Shown here in pieces: positions 15,994 to 24,795 of a stretch of DNA of 41,678 nucleotides. The notes below the pieces were generated by a model. The model did no database searches. It had not been told where the DNA came from and saw only the letters and a list, made by a program, of their open reading frames with translations. The translations under genes were made by a program, and so were the position numbers. Each line of letters opens with the position of its first letter. Position 1 is the first letter of the stretch. The stretch is from Chloroflexota bacterium (GTDB taxonomy: Bacteria; Chloroflexota; Limnocylindria; Limnocylindrales; CSP1-4), in contig JAICUI010000026.1 of NCBI GenBank assembly GCA_025935925.1, positions 1 through 41,678 on the forward strand, written 5' to 3'.

Positions 15994-17109
15994 CTACTGG
16001 GCCGTGGCGGTCCCCGTCATGTTCGAGTGGACGGCGCAGATGAACTTGTACGACCCGGCGGGCAGTGCCGGGACATCGTAGACCTTGACCACCGGACCGG
16101 TGACGATCTCGCCTTCGAACACCTTCTTGCCGGAGGCGTCCTCGAAGACCACGTTGTGCGGCTGGCTGTCCTTGTTGTCGAACTCGAGCTTGAACGGCCG
16201 GCCGGCGGGAACGGTCACGGTGGCGGTCGTGAAGGCGATGTTCTCGGCCGTGATGGTCGCGTCGCCCTGGGCCGCAAGGCTCGCGACGGGGGACGGGCCG
16301 GCGCCACCCGCAGCCGGGGCGCTGGCGCCGGGCGCGGGTGCCCCCGACCCGGCGGGCTCCTCGCTCGCGGAGTTGGGCAGGACGTTCGAGGACAGCAGCA
16401 GCGCGAATGCCACGATCACGGCGAGCGCCGCGAACGTCGCCTTTGGCCATGCCGGACTGCCGCCGTTGTCGAGATGTCCCGTGACGTCGGCGCGCTCCGT
16501 CGCGCGGTACTCCTTCGTCGCGTCCCACAGCCAGCCCAGGCCGACCACGACGATCGAGATGAGGCCGAGGACCAGGGCCCAGCCGCCGAGCACCAGGCCC
16601 GCCACCAGCACCGTCATCGCGATGCCGACGAGGAGCGGCCGGAACGACGGTGCGGGGATGTGGACGCCCTCGGGGACCGTGCCCTGGGGCGCGGGCAGCG
16701 CGCCGACGGCCACGGCCTCGGCGCCGCCGTGGCCCGCGGCCGCGGCATCGTAGTCGCGCAGCGACTCGCGGCCCCAGTACAGCAGCGTGAGCAGCAGGAT
16801 GAGCCCGCCGGCGAGGAGCCACAGGCCGCCCCAGACGATCCCGAACCCGAGGAACAGCATGCCGATCGCGCCGAGGACCGGCGCGAACGACGGCCCCGGC
16901 ATGTGGACGCCGGCCGGCGCCCGTGGCGTGATCCGCGACTTGCCGCGACGCGTGGGGCCGGCGCCCGCGAACCGCAGCACGACCCAGATGAGGTACAGGA
17001 CCACCGCGACGGCGAGCCCCACCGGGATCAGCGCGATGAGCGCGCCCCAGTCAGGGACGATCAGCTTCGAGGTGAACTCGATGAACTGCGACCAGAGCTC
17101 CTCGATCAT
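15994..17109 (-). CDS. Membrane protein with duplicated oxidase-subunit-like module and C-terminal cupredoxin
   Basis: 371 residues. One membrane helix (about 24-46) is followed by two repeats of a motif plus helix pair: GVHMPGPSFAPVL at 68-79 and GVHIPAPSFRPLL at 148-160, resembling the H-x-P-x-PSF-x-P stretch of small cytochrome c oxidase subunit IV proteins in high-GC bacteria. A further helix (about 224-241) and a Gly/Ala/Pro linker lead to a cupredoxin domain (about 284-371). Its type 1 copper ligands are visible: His318, Cys358, His361 and Met364 (C-x2-H-x2-M). The domain is close in sequence to the C-terminus of CoxB. Probably an accessory oxidase subunit presenting a blue-copper centre on the outer face. 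Role inferred. Confidence 0.8.
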   Translation of the reverse strand: MIEELWSQFIEFTSKLIVPDWGALIALIPVGLAVAVVLYLIWVVLRFAGAGPTRRGKSRITPRAPAGVHMPGPSFAPVLGAIGMLFLGFGIVWGGLWLLAGGLILLLTLLYWGRESLRDYDAAAAGHGGAEAVAVGALPAPQGTVPEGVHIPAPSFRPLLVGIAMTVLVAGLVLGGWALVLGLISIVVVGLGWLWDATKEYRATERADVTGHLDNGGSPAWPKATFAALAVIVAFALLLSSNVLPNSASEEPAGSGAPAPGASAPAAGGAGPSPVASLAAQGDATITAENIAFTTATVTVPAGRPFKLEFDNKDSQPHNVVFEDASGKKVFEGEIVTGPVVKVYDVPALPAGSYKFICAVHSNMTGTATAQ

Positions 17110-17119
17110 CGGGCGCGCG

Positions 17120-17302
17120 TCAGCTCCGCGCGGTGCCCGCGAACAGGACCCACACCATGAGGCACATCGCCACGCCGAGCGACAGCAGCATGGTGATCCC
17201 GGCGTAGTCGATGATCCCGCCGGTCAGGTACGGAACGGTCCAGTAGATCGCGGCGATGATGACGAACACGATGCCGATCAGGATCGCGTGGCGGCGGCTC
17301 AT
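17120..17302 (-). CDS. Small cytochrome oxidase-associated membrane subunit
   Basis: 60 residues, two membrane helices (about 5-27 and 33-55), no catalytic motif. Its ATG overlaps the coxC stop as ATGA, and the next gene follows after 10 bases. By size, topology and position it is a subunit IV-type small protein of the oxidase. Confidence 0.72.
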   Translation of the reverse strand: MSRRHAILIGIVFVIIAAIYWTVPYLTGGIIDYAGITMLLSLGVAMCLMVWVLFAGTARS

Positions 17303-18003
17303 GCCTTGACCCCGGGCAGCAGGTAGAGCACCGAGAACAGCAGGATCCAGACGATGTCGACGAAGTGCCAGTAGAGGGACGTCGCCTCGACCATGTCGTG
17401 GTGGCGGGCCGAGAACTGGCCGGCCATCCCGCGGTAGACGACGACCGCCAGCATCAGCGCGCCGCCGAAGACGTGGGCGCCGTGGAAGCCCGTCAGCGTG
17501 AAGTACGTCGTCCCGAACGTCGTCGAGCCGAGGCCCATGCCTTCGCCGAACAGGACCGTGTAGTCGTACGCCTGGAGGAGCAGGAACAGGATCCCGAGGA
17601 CCAGCGTCACGCCGAAGTTGCGCAGGAAGCCGGTCCGGTCGTCGCGCTTGATCGCGTTCACGCCCAGCTGGCAGGTGAACGACGACGCGATGAGGATCAG
17701 GGTCGCGGGCAGGATCACGTTGAGGACGGTGTGGCCCTCGGACGTCGTGATCACGAACGGCAGCGCCTTGAGCGTGTCGGCGAACTGCGCGGGCGGCCAG
17801 AGGTGGACGAGCTGCCCGTTGACCAGCTCCTGGTAGCTCGCCCGGATCGAGAAGTACGCCGCGAACAGCCCGGCGAAGAACATCACCTCGGAGGTGATGA
17901 ACAGGAGCATCCCCAGGACGGGGTTGCCGAGGCCGGCCGCCCCGTGCTCGGTCGCGTCGTGCGTCTCGCCGTGGGTCGTGAGCGCGGCGGCGTCAGAGGT
18001 CAT
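17299..18003 (-). CDS. coxC: Cytochrome c oxidase subunit III
   Basis: 234 residues, predicted with five or more membrane helices. Family hallmarks are LLFITSEVMFFAGLFAAYFSIR near the N-terminus, FTLTGFHGAHVFGGALML, and the final WHFVDIVWILLFSVLYL. It supports proton uptake and stability of subunit I. The ATG at 18001-18003 follows coxA by 13 bases; upstream sequence in frame belongs to the coxA antisense. Shorter than mitochondrial-type subunit III, as in other caa3-like enzymes. Confidence 0.94.
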   Translation of the reverse strand: MTSDAAALTTHGETHDATEHGAAGLGNPVLGMLLFITSEVMFFAGLFAAYFSIRASYQELVNGQLVHLWPPAQFADTLKALPFVITTSEGHTVLNVILPATLILIASSFTCQLGVNAIKRDDRTGFLRNFGVTLVLGILFLLLQAYDYTVLFGEGMGLGSTTFGTTYFTLTGFHGAHVFGGALMLAVVVYRGMAGQFSARHHDMVEATSLYWHFVDIVWILLFSVLYLLPGVKA

Positions 18004-18016
18004 CGCTCGCTCCCGC

Positions 18017-19639
<1,623 letters not shown>

Positions 19640-19651
19640 CCGGATCGCTCC

Positions 19652-20839
19652 CTACTGGACCGTGATGGTGCCGGTCATGTTCGAGTGGACGGTGCAGACG
19701 AAGGGGTACGTGCCCGCCGGCAGCGCCGGCACGTCGTACGTGGCCTTGGCGGGACCGATGACGAGGTCGCCCTTGAACTTGACGGCCCCGCCCGCGTCCT
19801 TGATCTCGATGTTGTGGGGCTGGCCGGCGTCCTGGTTGTCGAACTCGATCGCGAACGGCGTGTTCGCCGGCGCGCTCAGGTTCTGGTTGACGAACGCGAT
19901 GTTGTGCGCGGCCTCCTGGACGGCCTGGCCGGCGGGGGCACCGGACCCGGCCGGAGCGCCCGACGGCGCCGGCGCGCCGGAGCCCGCCGGCGCGCCCGAG
20001 GGCGGCGGCGGGGGCGACTGCTGGGCCTTCTTGACGGCGGCCGCCATCCACGCGTCGAAGTCCGCCTGGGGCAGCGCGTGGACCTCGAACAGCATCGAGC
20101 CGTGGAACTCGCCGCACAGCTCAGCGCACTGTCCGCGGTACGTGCCCGGCGTGTCGACGGTGAAGTCGAAGTTGTTCAGCTTGCCCGGCACGACATCGCG
20201 CTTGAACAGGAACTTCGGGACGTAGAAGGCGTGGATGACGTCCGGGCTCGTGAGCGTGATGTGCACCGGCGAGCCGACCGGCAGGACCAGGCCGCCGTCG
20301 TCGCCGACGGGCAGCAGCTGCTCGTACACGACCTTCGCGTTCGGTCCGTCGGGTCCGTCGAGGTAGTCGAACTTCCACTGGAACCGCGCCGCGACGGCGC
20401 GGACATGGACGTCGCCCGTGGCCGCCTTCGCGTCGACCGTGTTGAGGGTCTGCCACGAGATCACGAACAGGAACAGGACGATCCCGAGCGGGATCACCGT
20501 CCAGATGATCTCGATCAGGTTGTTGCCGTGGATCTGGGGCGGCAGCTCCTCGTCGCCCGGCTTCCGCCGGTAGCGGATGGCCGTGAAGATGATCAGCCCC
20601 TCGACGAGCAGGAAGATTGCCGCGGCGATGTAGAACACGACGTCGTACAGCGAGCGCGTCGCATGGGCGCGGTCCGTCACCACGGGCTGGCCGCCGACCG
20701 GGAAGAAGCTCTCCCATGCGCGCTGGGGCGTGATGCCCGCGGCGAGGAGCGCCACGATCGCGATCCCGATGACCACGACGATGAGCGTTCCAGCGATGAG
20801 CGGCCCGCTCGAGGCCCGGGACCGGGGGGGCAACGACAT
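19652..20839 (-). CDS. coxB: Cytochrome c oxidase subunit II fused to a C-terminal cupredoxin domain
   Basis: 395 residues. Membrane helices lie at about 13-34 and 66-86, with another hydrophobic stretch at 109-128. The CuA domain has the complete site: His203 (DVIHAFYVP) and CAELCGEFHGSM (Cys238, Glu240, Cys242, His246, Met249). A linker rich in Pro, Gly, Ser and Ala (about 275-305) leads to a second, blue-copper domain with His342, Cys382, His385 and Met388. Many caa3 enzymes carry cytochrome c here; no CxxCH exists in this chain. GAGGA lies 4 bases before the ATG at 20837-20839; sequence in frame upstream is leader. First gene of the oxidase operon. Confidence 0.94.
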   Translation of the reverse strand: MSLPPRSRASSGPLIAGTLIVVVIGIAIVALLAAGITPQRAWESFFPVGGQPVVTDRAHATRSLYDVVFYIAAAIFLLVEGLIIFTAIRYRRKPGDEELPPQIHGNNLIEIIWTVIPLGIVLFLFVISWQTLNTVDAKAATGDVHVRAVAARFQWKFDYLDGPDGPNAKVVYEQLLPVGDDGGLVLPVGSPVHITLTSPDVIHAFYVPKFLFKRDVVPGKLNNFDFTVDTPGTYRGQCAELCGEFHGSMLFEVHALPQADFDAWMAAAVKKAQQSPPPPPSGAPAGSGAPAPSGAPAGSGAPAGQAVQEAAHNIAFVNQNLSAPANTPFAIEFDNQDAGQPHNIEIKDAGGAVKFKGDLVIGPAKATYDVPALPAGTYPFVCTVHSNMTGTITVQ

Positions 20840-20859
20840 CAGTTCCTCGACGGTGGGAA

Positions 20860-20879
20860 CGGGCCCCGACGAGGGCCCG
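20860..20879 (-). promoter_or_regulatory. Hairpin in the coxB leader
   Basis: CGGGCCC and GGGCCCG form a 7-bp stem around a 6-base loop, about 20 bases before the coxB start codon and just upstream of its GAGGA. Possible effect on translation or mRNA stability; unproven. Confidence 0.35.
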
Positions 20880-20939
20880 GGATGAGGCGGTTGAGTGCCG
20901 TCCGGGGACGAGGCCCCCGTGCAGGGGCGCCGGTGCCCG

Positions 20940-20945
20940 ATCATA
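20940..20945 (-). promoter_or_regulatory. -10 box candidate (TATGAT) of the oxidase operon
   Basis: On the minus strand TATGAT matches the -10 consensus at five of six positions. I find no convincing -35. Transcription from about 20933 would give a leader of roughly 95 bases before coxB. Confidence 0.45.
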
Positions 20946-21022
20946 CCCGAAGGTCAGGCGGGGAGTGGCCGCCGCCCTCGCGGCCGGCGCCGCCTTCCGC
21001 CGATCGGGGCCAGAATGGCGCC

Positions 21023-22096
21023 ATGTCCGGCCGCCCGTCCCGATTCCCGGCCGTCGTCTCCGCCGGCGGGGCCGTCGGCGTGGCGGTCGCGACGGGCATC
21101 GCGTGGCTCGCCGGGGCGCCGGCCGTCCTCGCCCATGGCGGCTTCGTACCCGCCGAGCCGCCGTCAGTGGCGAACCTGGTGTTCGGATGGACGTTCGACC
21201 CGCTCGTCTGGCTGCCGGCGATCGCGGCGCTCGTCGTGTGGGCCTCCGCCGTGCGCCGCGTCAACCGCGCCCACGCGGCGAACCCGGTCCCGGCGCGGCG
21301 AACGTGGTCGTGGGTCGCCGGCGTCTTCGTGGTGCTGGTCGCGCTCGATTCGGGTCTCGCCGCCTACGACACGACGCTGTTCTCGATGCACATGGTCCAG
21401 CACCTGCTGCTCACGCTCGTCGCGCCGCCGCTGCTGCTGTACGCGGGGCCGATCGTGCTGCTGCTCCGGGTGTCGTCGCCGGCGACCCGCAAGCGCTGGA
21501 TCCTGCCGGTGCTCCACTCGAGACCCGTGCGGTTCCTGTCGTTCCCGGTCGTCTCGTGGGTGCTGTTCGCCGGCGTGATGTGGGGCAGCCACTTCTCGCC
21601 GCTGTTCGACGTGTCGCTCGAGAACGAGTGGGTTCACCGGCTCGAGCACGGGATGTACCTGGTCGCGGCGCTGCTGTTCTGGTGGCCCGTCGTGGGTCCC
21701 GATCCGTCGCCGTGGCGGCTGCAGCCCTCGGTCCGCGTCCTGTATGCCGGGATGCAGATGCCCCAGAACACGTTCCTCGCGCTCGCGATCTACGCCGCGT
21801 CCGCGCCGCTGTACGCGCACTACGTGACGACCGTGCGCTCGTGGGGCCCGACGCCGCTCGAGGACCAGCAGCTCGCGGGCGGGATCATGTGGCTCGGCGG
21901 CGACCTGCTGTTCCTCGCCGCGATCATCGGGCTCGTGTACGCGTGGATCCAGGACGACGAGCGCCGGACGCAGACCGAGGACCGGCGGTTCGACGCCGAG
22001 CGCGCGGCGATCCACGAGCGAGAGCTGGCGCTCGCGGCGCGGCGCGCCGCCGAGGCGGCGGGTCAGCCCTCGGGCGGAATGGGCGACTCGAGGTAG
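21023..22096 (+). CDS. ctaG: Cytochrome c oxidase assembly protein, CtaG (caa3) family
   Basis: 357 residues, about seven or eight membrane helices. The family core is visible as FSMHMVQHLLLTLVAPPLLLYAGP, VLFAGVMWGSHFSPLFD, HRLEHGMYLVAALLFWWPVVGPDP and PQNTFLALAIYAA. Conserved His and Met residues fit the copper-delivery role proposed for Caa3_CtaG proteins. The N-terminus may carry a signal-like helix ending in VLAHGGF. It is divergent from coxB, so oxidase and assembly factor share one control region. A charged cytoplasmic tail (ERRTQTEDRRF..) follows the last helix. The last 34 bases overlap the convergent dehydratase gene. Confidence 0.9.
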   Translation: MSGRPSRFPAVVSAGGAVGVAVATGIAWLAGAPAVLAHGGFVPAEPPSVANLVFGWTFDPLVWLPAIAALVVWASAVRRVNRAHAANPVPARRTWSWVAGVFVVLVALDSGLAAYDTTLFSMHMVQHLLLTLVAPPLLLYAGPIVLLLRVSSPATRKRWILPVLHSRPVRFLSFPVVSWVLFAGVMWGSHFSPLFDVSLENEWVHRLEHGMYLVAALLFWWPVVGPDPSPWRLQPSVRVLYAGMQMPQNTFLALAIYAASAPLYAHYVTTVRSWGPTPLEDQQLAGGIMWLGGDLLFLAAIIGLVYAWIQDDERRTQTEDRRFDAERAAIHERELALAARRAAEAAGQPSGGMGDSR

Positions 22097-23085
22097 GCGA
22101 CGTACCGGTCGGGATCGACGTTCCCGCCGGACACGACGCCGACGACCGGACCATCGAGCTCCTGGAGCGCCGCCTCGTGCGCGTGGAACCGCATGGCGGC
22201 GATGGGCAGCGCTCCGGACGGCTCGACGACCAGCCGTGCCTCCTCGGCGCCCAGCCGGACGGCGGCCGCGATCTCCGCCTCGGAGACGACGATCACCCCG
22301 TCGAGCTGGCGCGACAGGTGCTCGAAGTTGAGCCGGCCGATCGACTGCGTCCGCGTGCCGTCGGCGATGGTGCGGCTGACCTGGTCCGCGGGCCACGAGA
22401 CGATGTGCCCGGCCGCGAGCGAGTCGCGAGCGTCGGCGGCCAGCTCCGGCTCCACGCCGATGACGCGCGTCGCCGGCCGGAGCGCCTTGACCGCGGCCGC
22501 GACGCCGCTCGCGAGGCCCCCGCCGCCGATCGGCACGAGCACCGCGGCGACGTCGGGGAGGTCCTCGACGATCTCGACCCCGATCGTCCCCTGGCCCGCG
22601 ACGATCCGGGGGTCGTCGTAGGGCGGGATGATCGCGAACCCGCGGCTCGCCGCGAGCTCCTCGGCGACGCGCCGGCGCTCGTCCGACGCCGTCCCGACGA
22701 TGACGACCTGGGCACCGTCGGCCTCGACCCGCGCGCGTTTCACGGCCGGTGCGTCGGACGGCATCACGATCACGGCCGGAACCCCGAGCAGCTTCGCGGC
22801 GCGCGCGACGCCCTGTGCGTGGTTGCCGCTGGAGTAGGTGATCAGCCCCCTGGCGCGCGCGTCCGGTGCGAGCGACGACGCGGCGACGTAGGCGCCGCGG
22901 AGCTTGAACGCGCCGATGGGCTGGAGCGACTCGGCCTTGAGCCACTCGCGGCGCTCGGGACGACCGAACGGGACGAGGGGTGTCCGGACGGCGATCCCGC
23001 GCAGGACCTCGGCGGCCGCGCGGATGTCGTCGAGGCCGACCAGCGCCGGCGCTCGCGTCTCCTGCGGATCGGTCGCGCTCGTCAC
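22063..23085 (-). CDS. Threonine/serine dehydratase-like PLP enzyme
   Basis: 340 residues, fold type II PLP enzyme. The lysine sits in IGAFKLRGAY, followed by YSSGNHAQGVARAAKLLGVPAVIVMP and the phosphate-binding glycine loop VPIGGGGLASGV, and finally VSGGNVDPDRY. The pattern fits catabolic threonine dehydratase or serine racemase; there is no ACT regulatory domain, so allosteric control by isoleucine is unlikely. The GTG start (23083-23085) overlaps the stop of the DksA-like gene (GTGA), so the two are coupled. Its 3' end overlaps ctaG tail to tail. Confidence 0.9.
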   Translation of the reverse strand: MTSATDPQETRAPALVGLDDIRAAAEVLRGIAVRTPLVPFGRPERREWLKAESLQPIGAFKLRGAYVAASSLAPDARARGLITYSSGNHAQGVARAAKLLGVPAVIVMPSDAPAVKRARVEADGAQVVIVGTASDERRRVAEELAASRGFAIIPPYDDPRIVAGQGTIGVEIVEDLPDVAAVLVPIGGGGLASGVAAAVKALRPATRVIGVEPELAADARDSLAAGHIVSWPADQVSRTIADGTRTQSIGRLNFEHLSRQLDGVIVVSEAEIAAAVRLGAEEARLVVEPSGALPIAAMRFHAHEAALQELDGPVVGVVSGGNVDPDRYVAYLESPIPPEG

Positions 23086-23417
23086 CGGCGGCTCGACCGC
23101 TGGCAGTCGATGCACAGGGCCGCCCACGGCAGCGCCTCGAGCCGGCCCGGAGCGATCGGCTGGTGGCACGCGGTGCACCGGCCGTACGTGCCGTCGTCGA
23201 GCCTGGCGAGTGCGGCGTCGATGGCCGACAGGTGCTGCCGGTTGTGGTCGCGCAGGGCGAGGTCGCGCTGCTGCTCGAAGACGTGGGTCGCGGCCGCCGC
23301 CTGCGAGCCGTAGGTCATCTGGCCCGGCGACTCGACGGGGTTCTCGGCGAGCTCCGTCAGCACGCGCTCGCGCTCCGCGAGCAGCGCGGCACGGGGATCG
23401 GCGACCGCGGGGTCCAT
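23082..23417 (-). CDS. DksA/TraR-type C4 zinc-finger protein
   Basis: 111 residues. A charged N-terminal helix pair (LLAERERVLTELAEN and later HLSAIDAALARLDDGTYGRC) leads to a zinc finger C-T-A-C...L-C-I-D-C near residues 80-105, followed by a basic end. This is the TraR/DksA layout: a coiled coil that enters the RNA polymerase secondary channel and a C4 finger. The acidic tip of true DksA cannot be confirmed by eye. The CTACH string is part of the finger, not a heme site. A TACGAT box lies 7 bases before the ATG. Confidence 0.85.
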   Translation of the reverse strand: MDPAVADPRAALLAERERVLTELAENPVESPGQMTYGSQAAAATHVFEQQRDLALRDHNRQHLSAIDAALARLDDGTYGRCTACHQPIAPGRLEALPWAALCIDCQRSSRR

Positions 23418-23424
23418 GGCGCCG

Positions 23425-23430
23425 ATCGTA
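23425..23430 (-). promoter_or_regulatory. TAnnnT box (TACGAT), leaderless -10 candidate
   Basis: On the minus strand TACGAT, 7 bases, ATG at 23415-23417. There is no Shine-Dalgarno sequence in between. Confidence 0.55.
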
Positions 23431-23490
23431 CGCCTGCGGGACCTGCGCTAGCCTCGATCGAAACGTCACGCGAGCGGAGGCATCGACGCC

Positions 23491-23664
23491 ATGGCCATCG
23501 AGAAGGATCCGGTGTGCGGGATGGAGGTCGACACGGAGACCTCGACGCTGTCGCTCGAGCACGACGGCAGGACGTACTGGTTCTGCGGCAAGGGCTGCCT
23601 GCTCGAGTTCAAGGACGACCCGGACAAGTACCTCGACCCCGAGTACCAGCCCGAGGGGATGTAG
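23491..23664 (+). CDS. YHS-domain protein
   Basis: 57 residues, a stand-alone YHS domain: DPVCGMEVD at residues 6-14 and YWFCGKGCLLEFKDDPDKYL at about 29-48. The three cysteines can bind a metal. YHS domains occur alone or in copper-transport ATPases and monooxygenase systems, and are thought to handle copper or other metals. GGAGG (23476-23480) lies 10 bases before the ATG. Given the large copper oxidase system nearby, a copper-related role is possible, which is inference. Confidence 0.88.
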   Translation: MAIEKDPVCGMEVDTETSTLSLEHDGRTYWFCGKGCLLEFKDDPDKYLDPEYQPEGM

Positions 23665-23714
23665 GGCGGTCGCGGCTCTCGGGCGTGGACGGGTCGGGTC
23701 GTTACGGCGCGCCG

Positions 23715-23734
23715 GATAAGTCGCAGATAAGTCG
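23715..23734 (+). repeat. Direct repeat GATAAGTCG x2
   Basis: GATAAGTCG occurs at 23715-23723 and again at 23726-23734, offset 11 bases, about one helical turn. It lies in the 174-base gap between the YHS gene and the first microprotein gene and is AT-richer than its surroundings. It may be a tandem activator site. Confidence 0.5.
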
Positions 23735-23810
23735 TGCCTGCGAGACTGCCCGTCCCCGGCACGTCGATCGAGGGCACCCGGCAGGGTCGACGCGGCTCCG
23801 GGGACCAGCT

Positions 23811-23826
23811 GCCCGCCGGGACGGGC
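23811..23826 (+). promoter_or_regulatory. Small hairpin before the copy 1 microprotein ribosome-binding site
   Basis: GCCCG and CGGGC form a 5-bp stem with a 6-base loop, directly followed by GAGGAGG. It parallels the larger hairpin in front of copy 2. Confidence 0.35.
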
Positions 23827-23838
23827 GAGGAGGACCTC

Positions 23839-23943
23839 GTGGTTGCCCATGCCCGGCGTGCCCTCGCGCGCGCCTTCGCCACGGCCCTGGCCGTCGTGCC
23901 CGCGCTCTGCCTCGTGATCGACGGCGGTGCCAAGCGATGGTGA
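23839..23943 (+). CDS. Membrane microprotein with C-terminal DGGAKRW (copy 1)
   Basis: 34 residues from GTG 23839. GAGGAGG (23827-23833) lies 5 bases upstream, an excellent ribosome-binding site. A basic N-terminus (AHARRALAR) is followed by one hydrophobic helix (about residues 12-26) and the end LVIDGGAKRW. A second gene at 32116-32214 has the same layout and the identical last seven residues but different codons (GGT/GGC, GCC/GCG, CGA/CGC) and a different stop codon. Conserved protein with silent DNA changes argues for a real translated gene. Positive charge at both ends makes the orientation uncertain. I recognise no family; the function is unknown. Confidence 0.7.
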   Translation: MVAHARRALARAFATALAVVPALCLVIDGGAKRW

Positions 23944-23973
23944 ACGGCGATCGGCCCGGCGCCTGCGAGCACG

Positions 23974-23995
23974 GCCGCCGCTGGTAGCCGGCGGC
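23974..23995. terminator. Hairpin between convergent genes
   Basis: GCCGCCG (23974-23980) pairs with CGGCGGC (23989-23995), loop of 8. It lies between the plus-strand microprotein gene and the minus-strand permease gene. No T-tract. A possible bidirectional terminator. Confidence 0.4.
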
Positions 23996-24001
23996 ACACG
24001 G

Positions 24002-24787
24002 TCAGTGGCGGGTCGGCGTCCCGCCCTCGCTCGCGAGCCGCTGCGACAGCCACACCGGGATCGCCGACAGCAGGATGACCAGCACGGCCACGACGTTGAC
24101 GATCGGGCGCTGGTTCGGCAGGCGCAGGTTCGTGAGGATCCAGATCGGCAGCGTCTGGTCCGTGCCGGCGGTGAACGTGGTGACGATGACCTCGTCGAAG
24201 GACAGGGCGAACGCGAGCAGCGCGCCCGCGAGGAGCGCGGTGCGGACCACCGGGAACGTCACGTAGCGGAACGTCTGCCACGTGTCGGCGCCGAGGTCCA
24301 TCGACGCCTCCTCGATGGAGTGCGAGCTGCGCCGCAGCCGTGCGACCACGTTGTTGTAGACGACCACGACGCAGAACGTGGCGTGGCCGACGATGATCGT
24401 GAACAGGCTGAACTTGAGGCCGATCGTGTTGAACGTCGCGTTGAGCGCCATCCCGGTCACGATGCCGGGCAGCGCCAGCGGGAGCAGGAGCACGAACGAG
24501 ATCGTCTCGCGCCCGAAGAACCGGAAGCGGTGGACGGCGAATGCGGCGAGCGAGCCGAGCAGCAGCGCCAGCGCCGTCGCGCCCACGGCCGCCTCGAGCG
24601 ACAGGACGAAGGCGTCGCGGACGCCCTCGTTGGCCAGGGCGTCGCCGAACCAGCGCGTCGTCCACTCGGTGATCGGCCACGACTGGCCGCGATCCGCGTT
24701 GAACGCGTACAGGGCGATCACCAGGATCGGGAGGTACAGGAACAGGAGCACGACGATCGTCGCGATCCCGACGACACGCCTCGCCAC
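24002..24787 (-). CDS. potC: Polyamine-type ABC transporter permease (PotC-like)
   Basis: 261 residues, six membrane helices. The permease EAA loop reads SHSIEEASMDLGADTWQTFRYVTFPVVRTALLAG, and the C-terminus has the family's SFDEVIVTTFTAG. With PotB it forms the channel for spermidine/putrescine-like substrates. The GTG start at 24785-24787 lies 8 bases after the stop of the first permease. Last gene of the importer operon. Substrate assigned by family; related importers can carry other small cations or compounds. Confidence 0.88.
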   Translation of the reverse strand: MARRVVGIATIVVLLFLYLPILVIALYAFNADRGQSWPITEWTTRWFGDALANEGVRDAFVLSLEAAVGATALALLLGSLAAFAVHRFRFFGRETISFVLLLPLALPGIVTGMALNATFNTIGLKFSLFTIIVGHATFCVVVVYNNVVARLRRSSHSIEEASMDLGADTWQTFRYVTFPVVRTALLAGALLAFALSFDEVIVTTFTAGTDQTLPIWILTNLRLPNQRPIVNVVAVLVILLSAIPVWLSQRLASEGGTPTRH

Positions 24788-24795
24788 GCGCGCGC

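Noticed and set aside
23120-23200. CTACH string in the DksA-like protein as a heme c site (CxxCH)
   Set aside because: It is one half of a C4 zinc finger with a second C-x2-C; the protein has no signal peptide, so a covalent heme is not expected.
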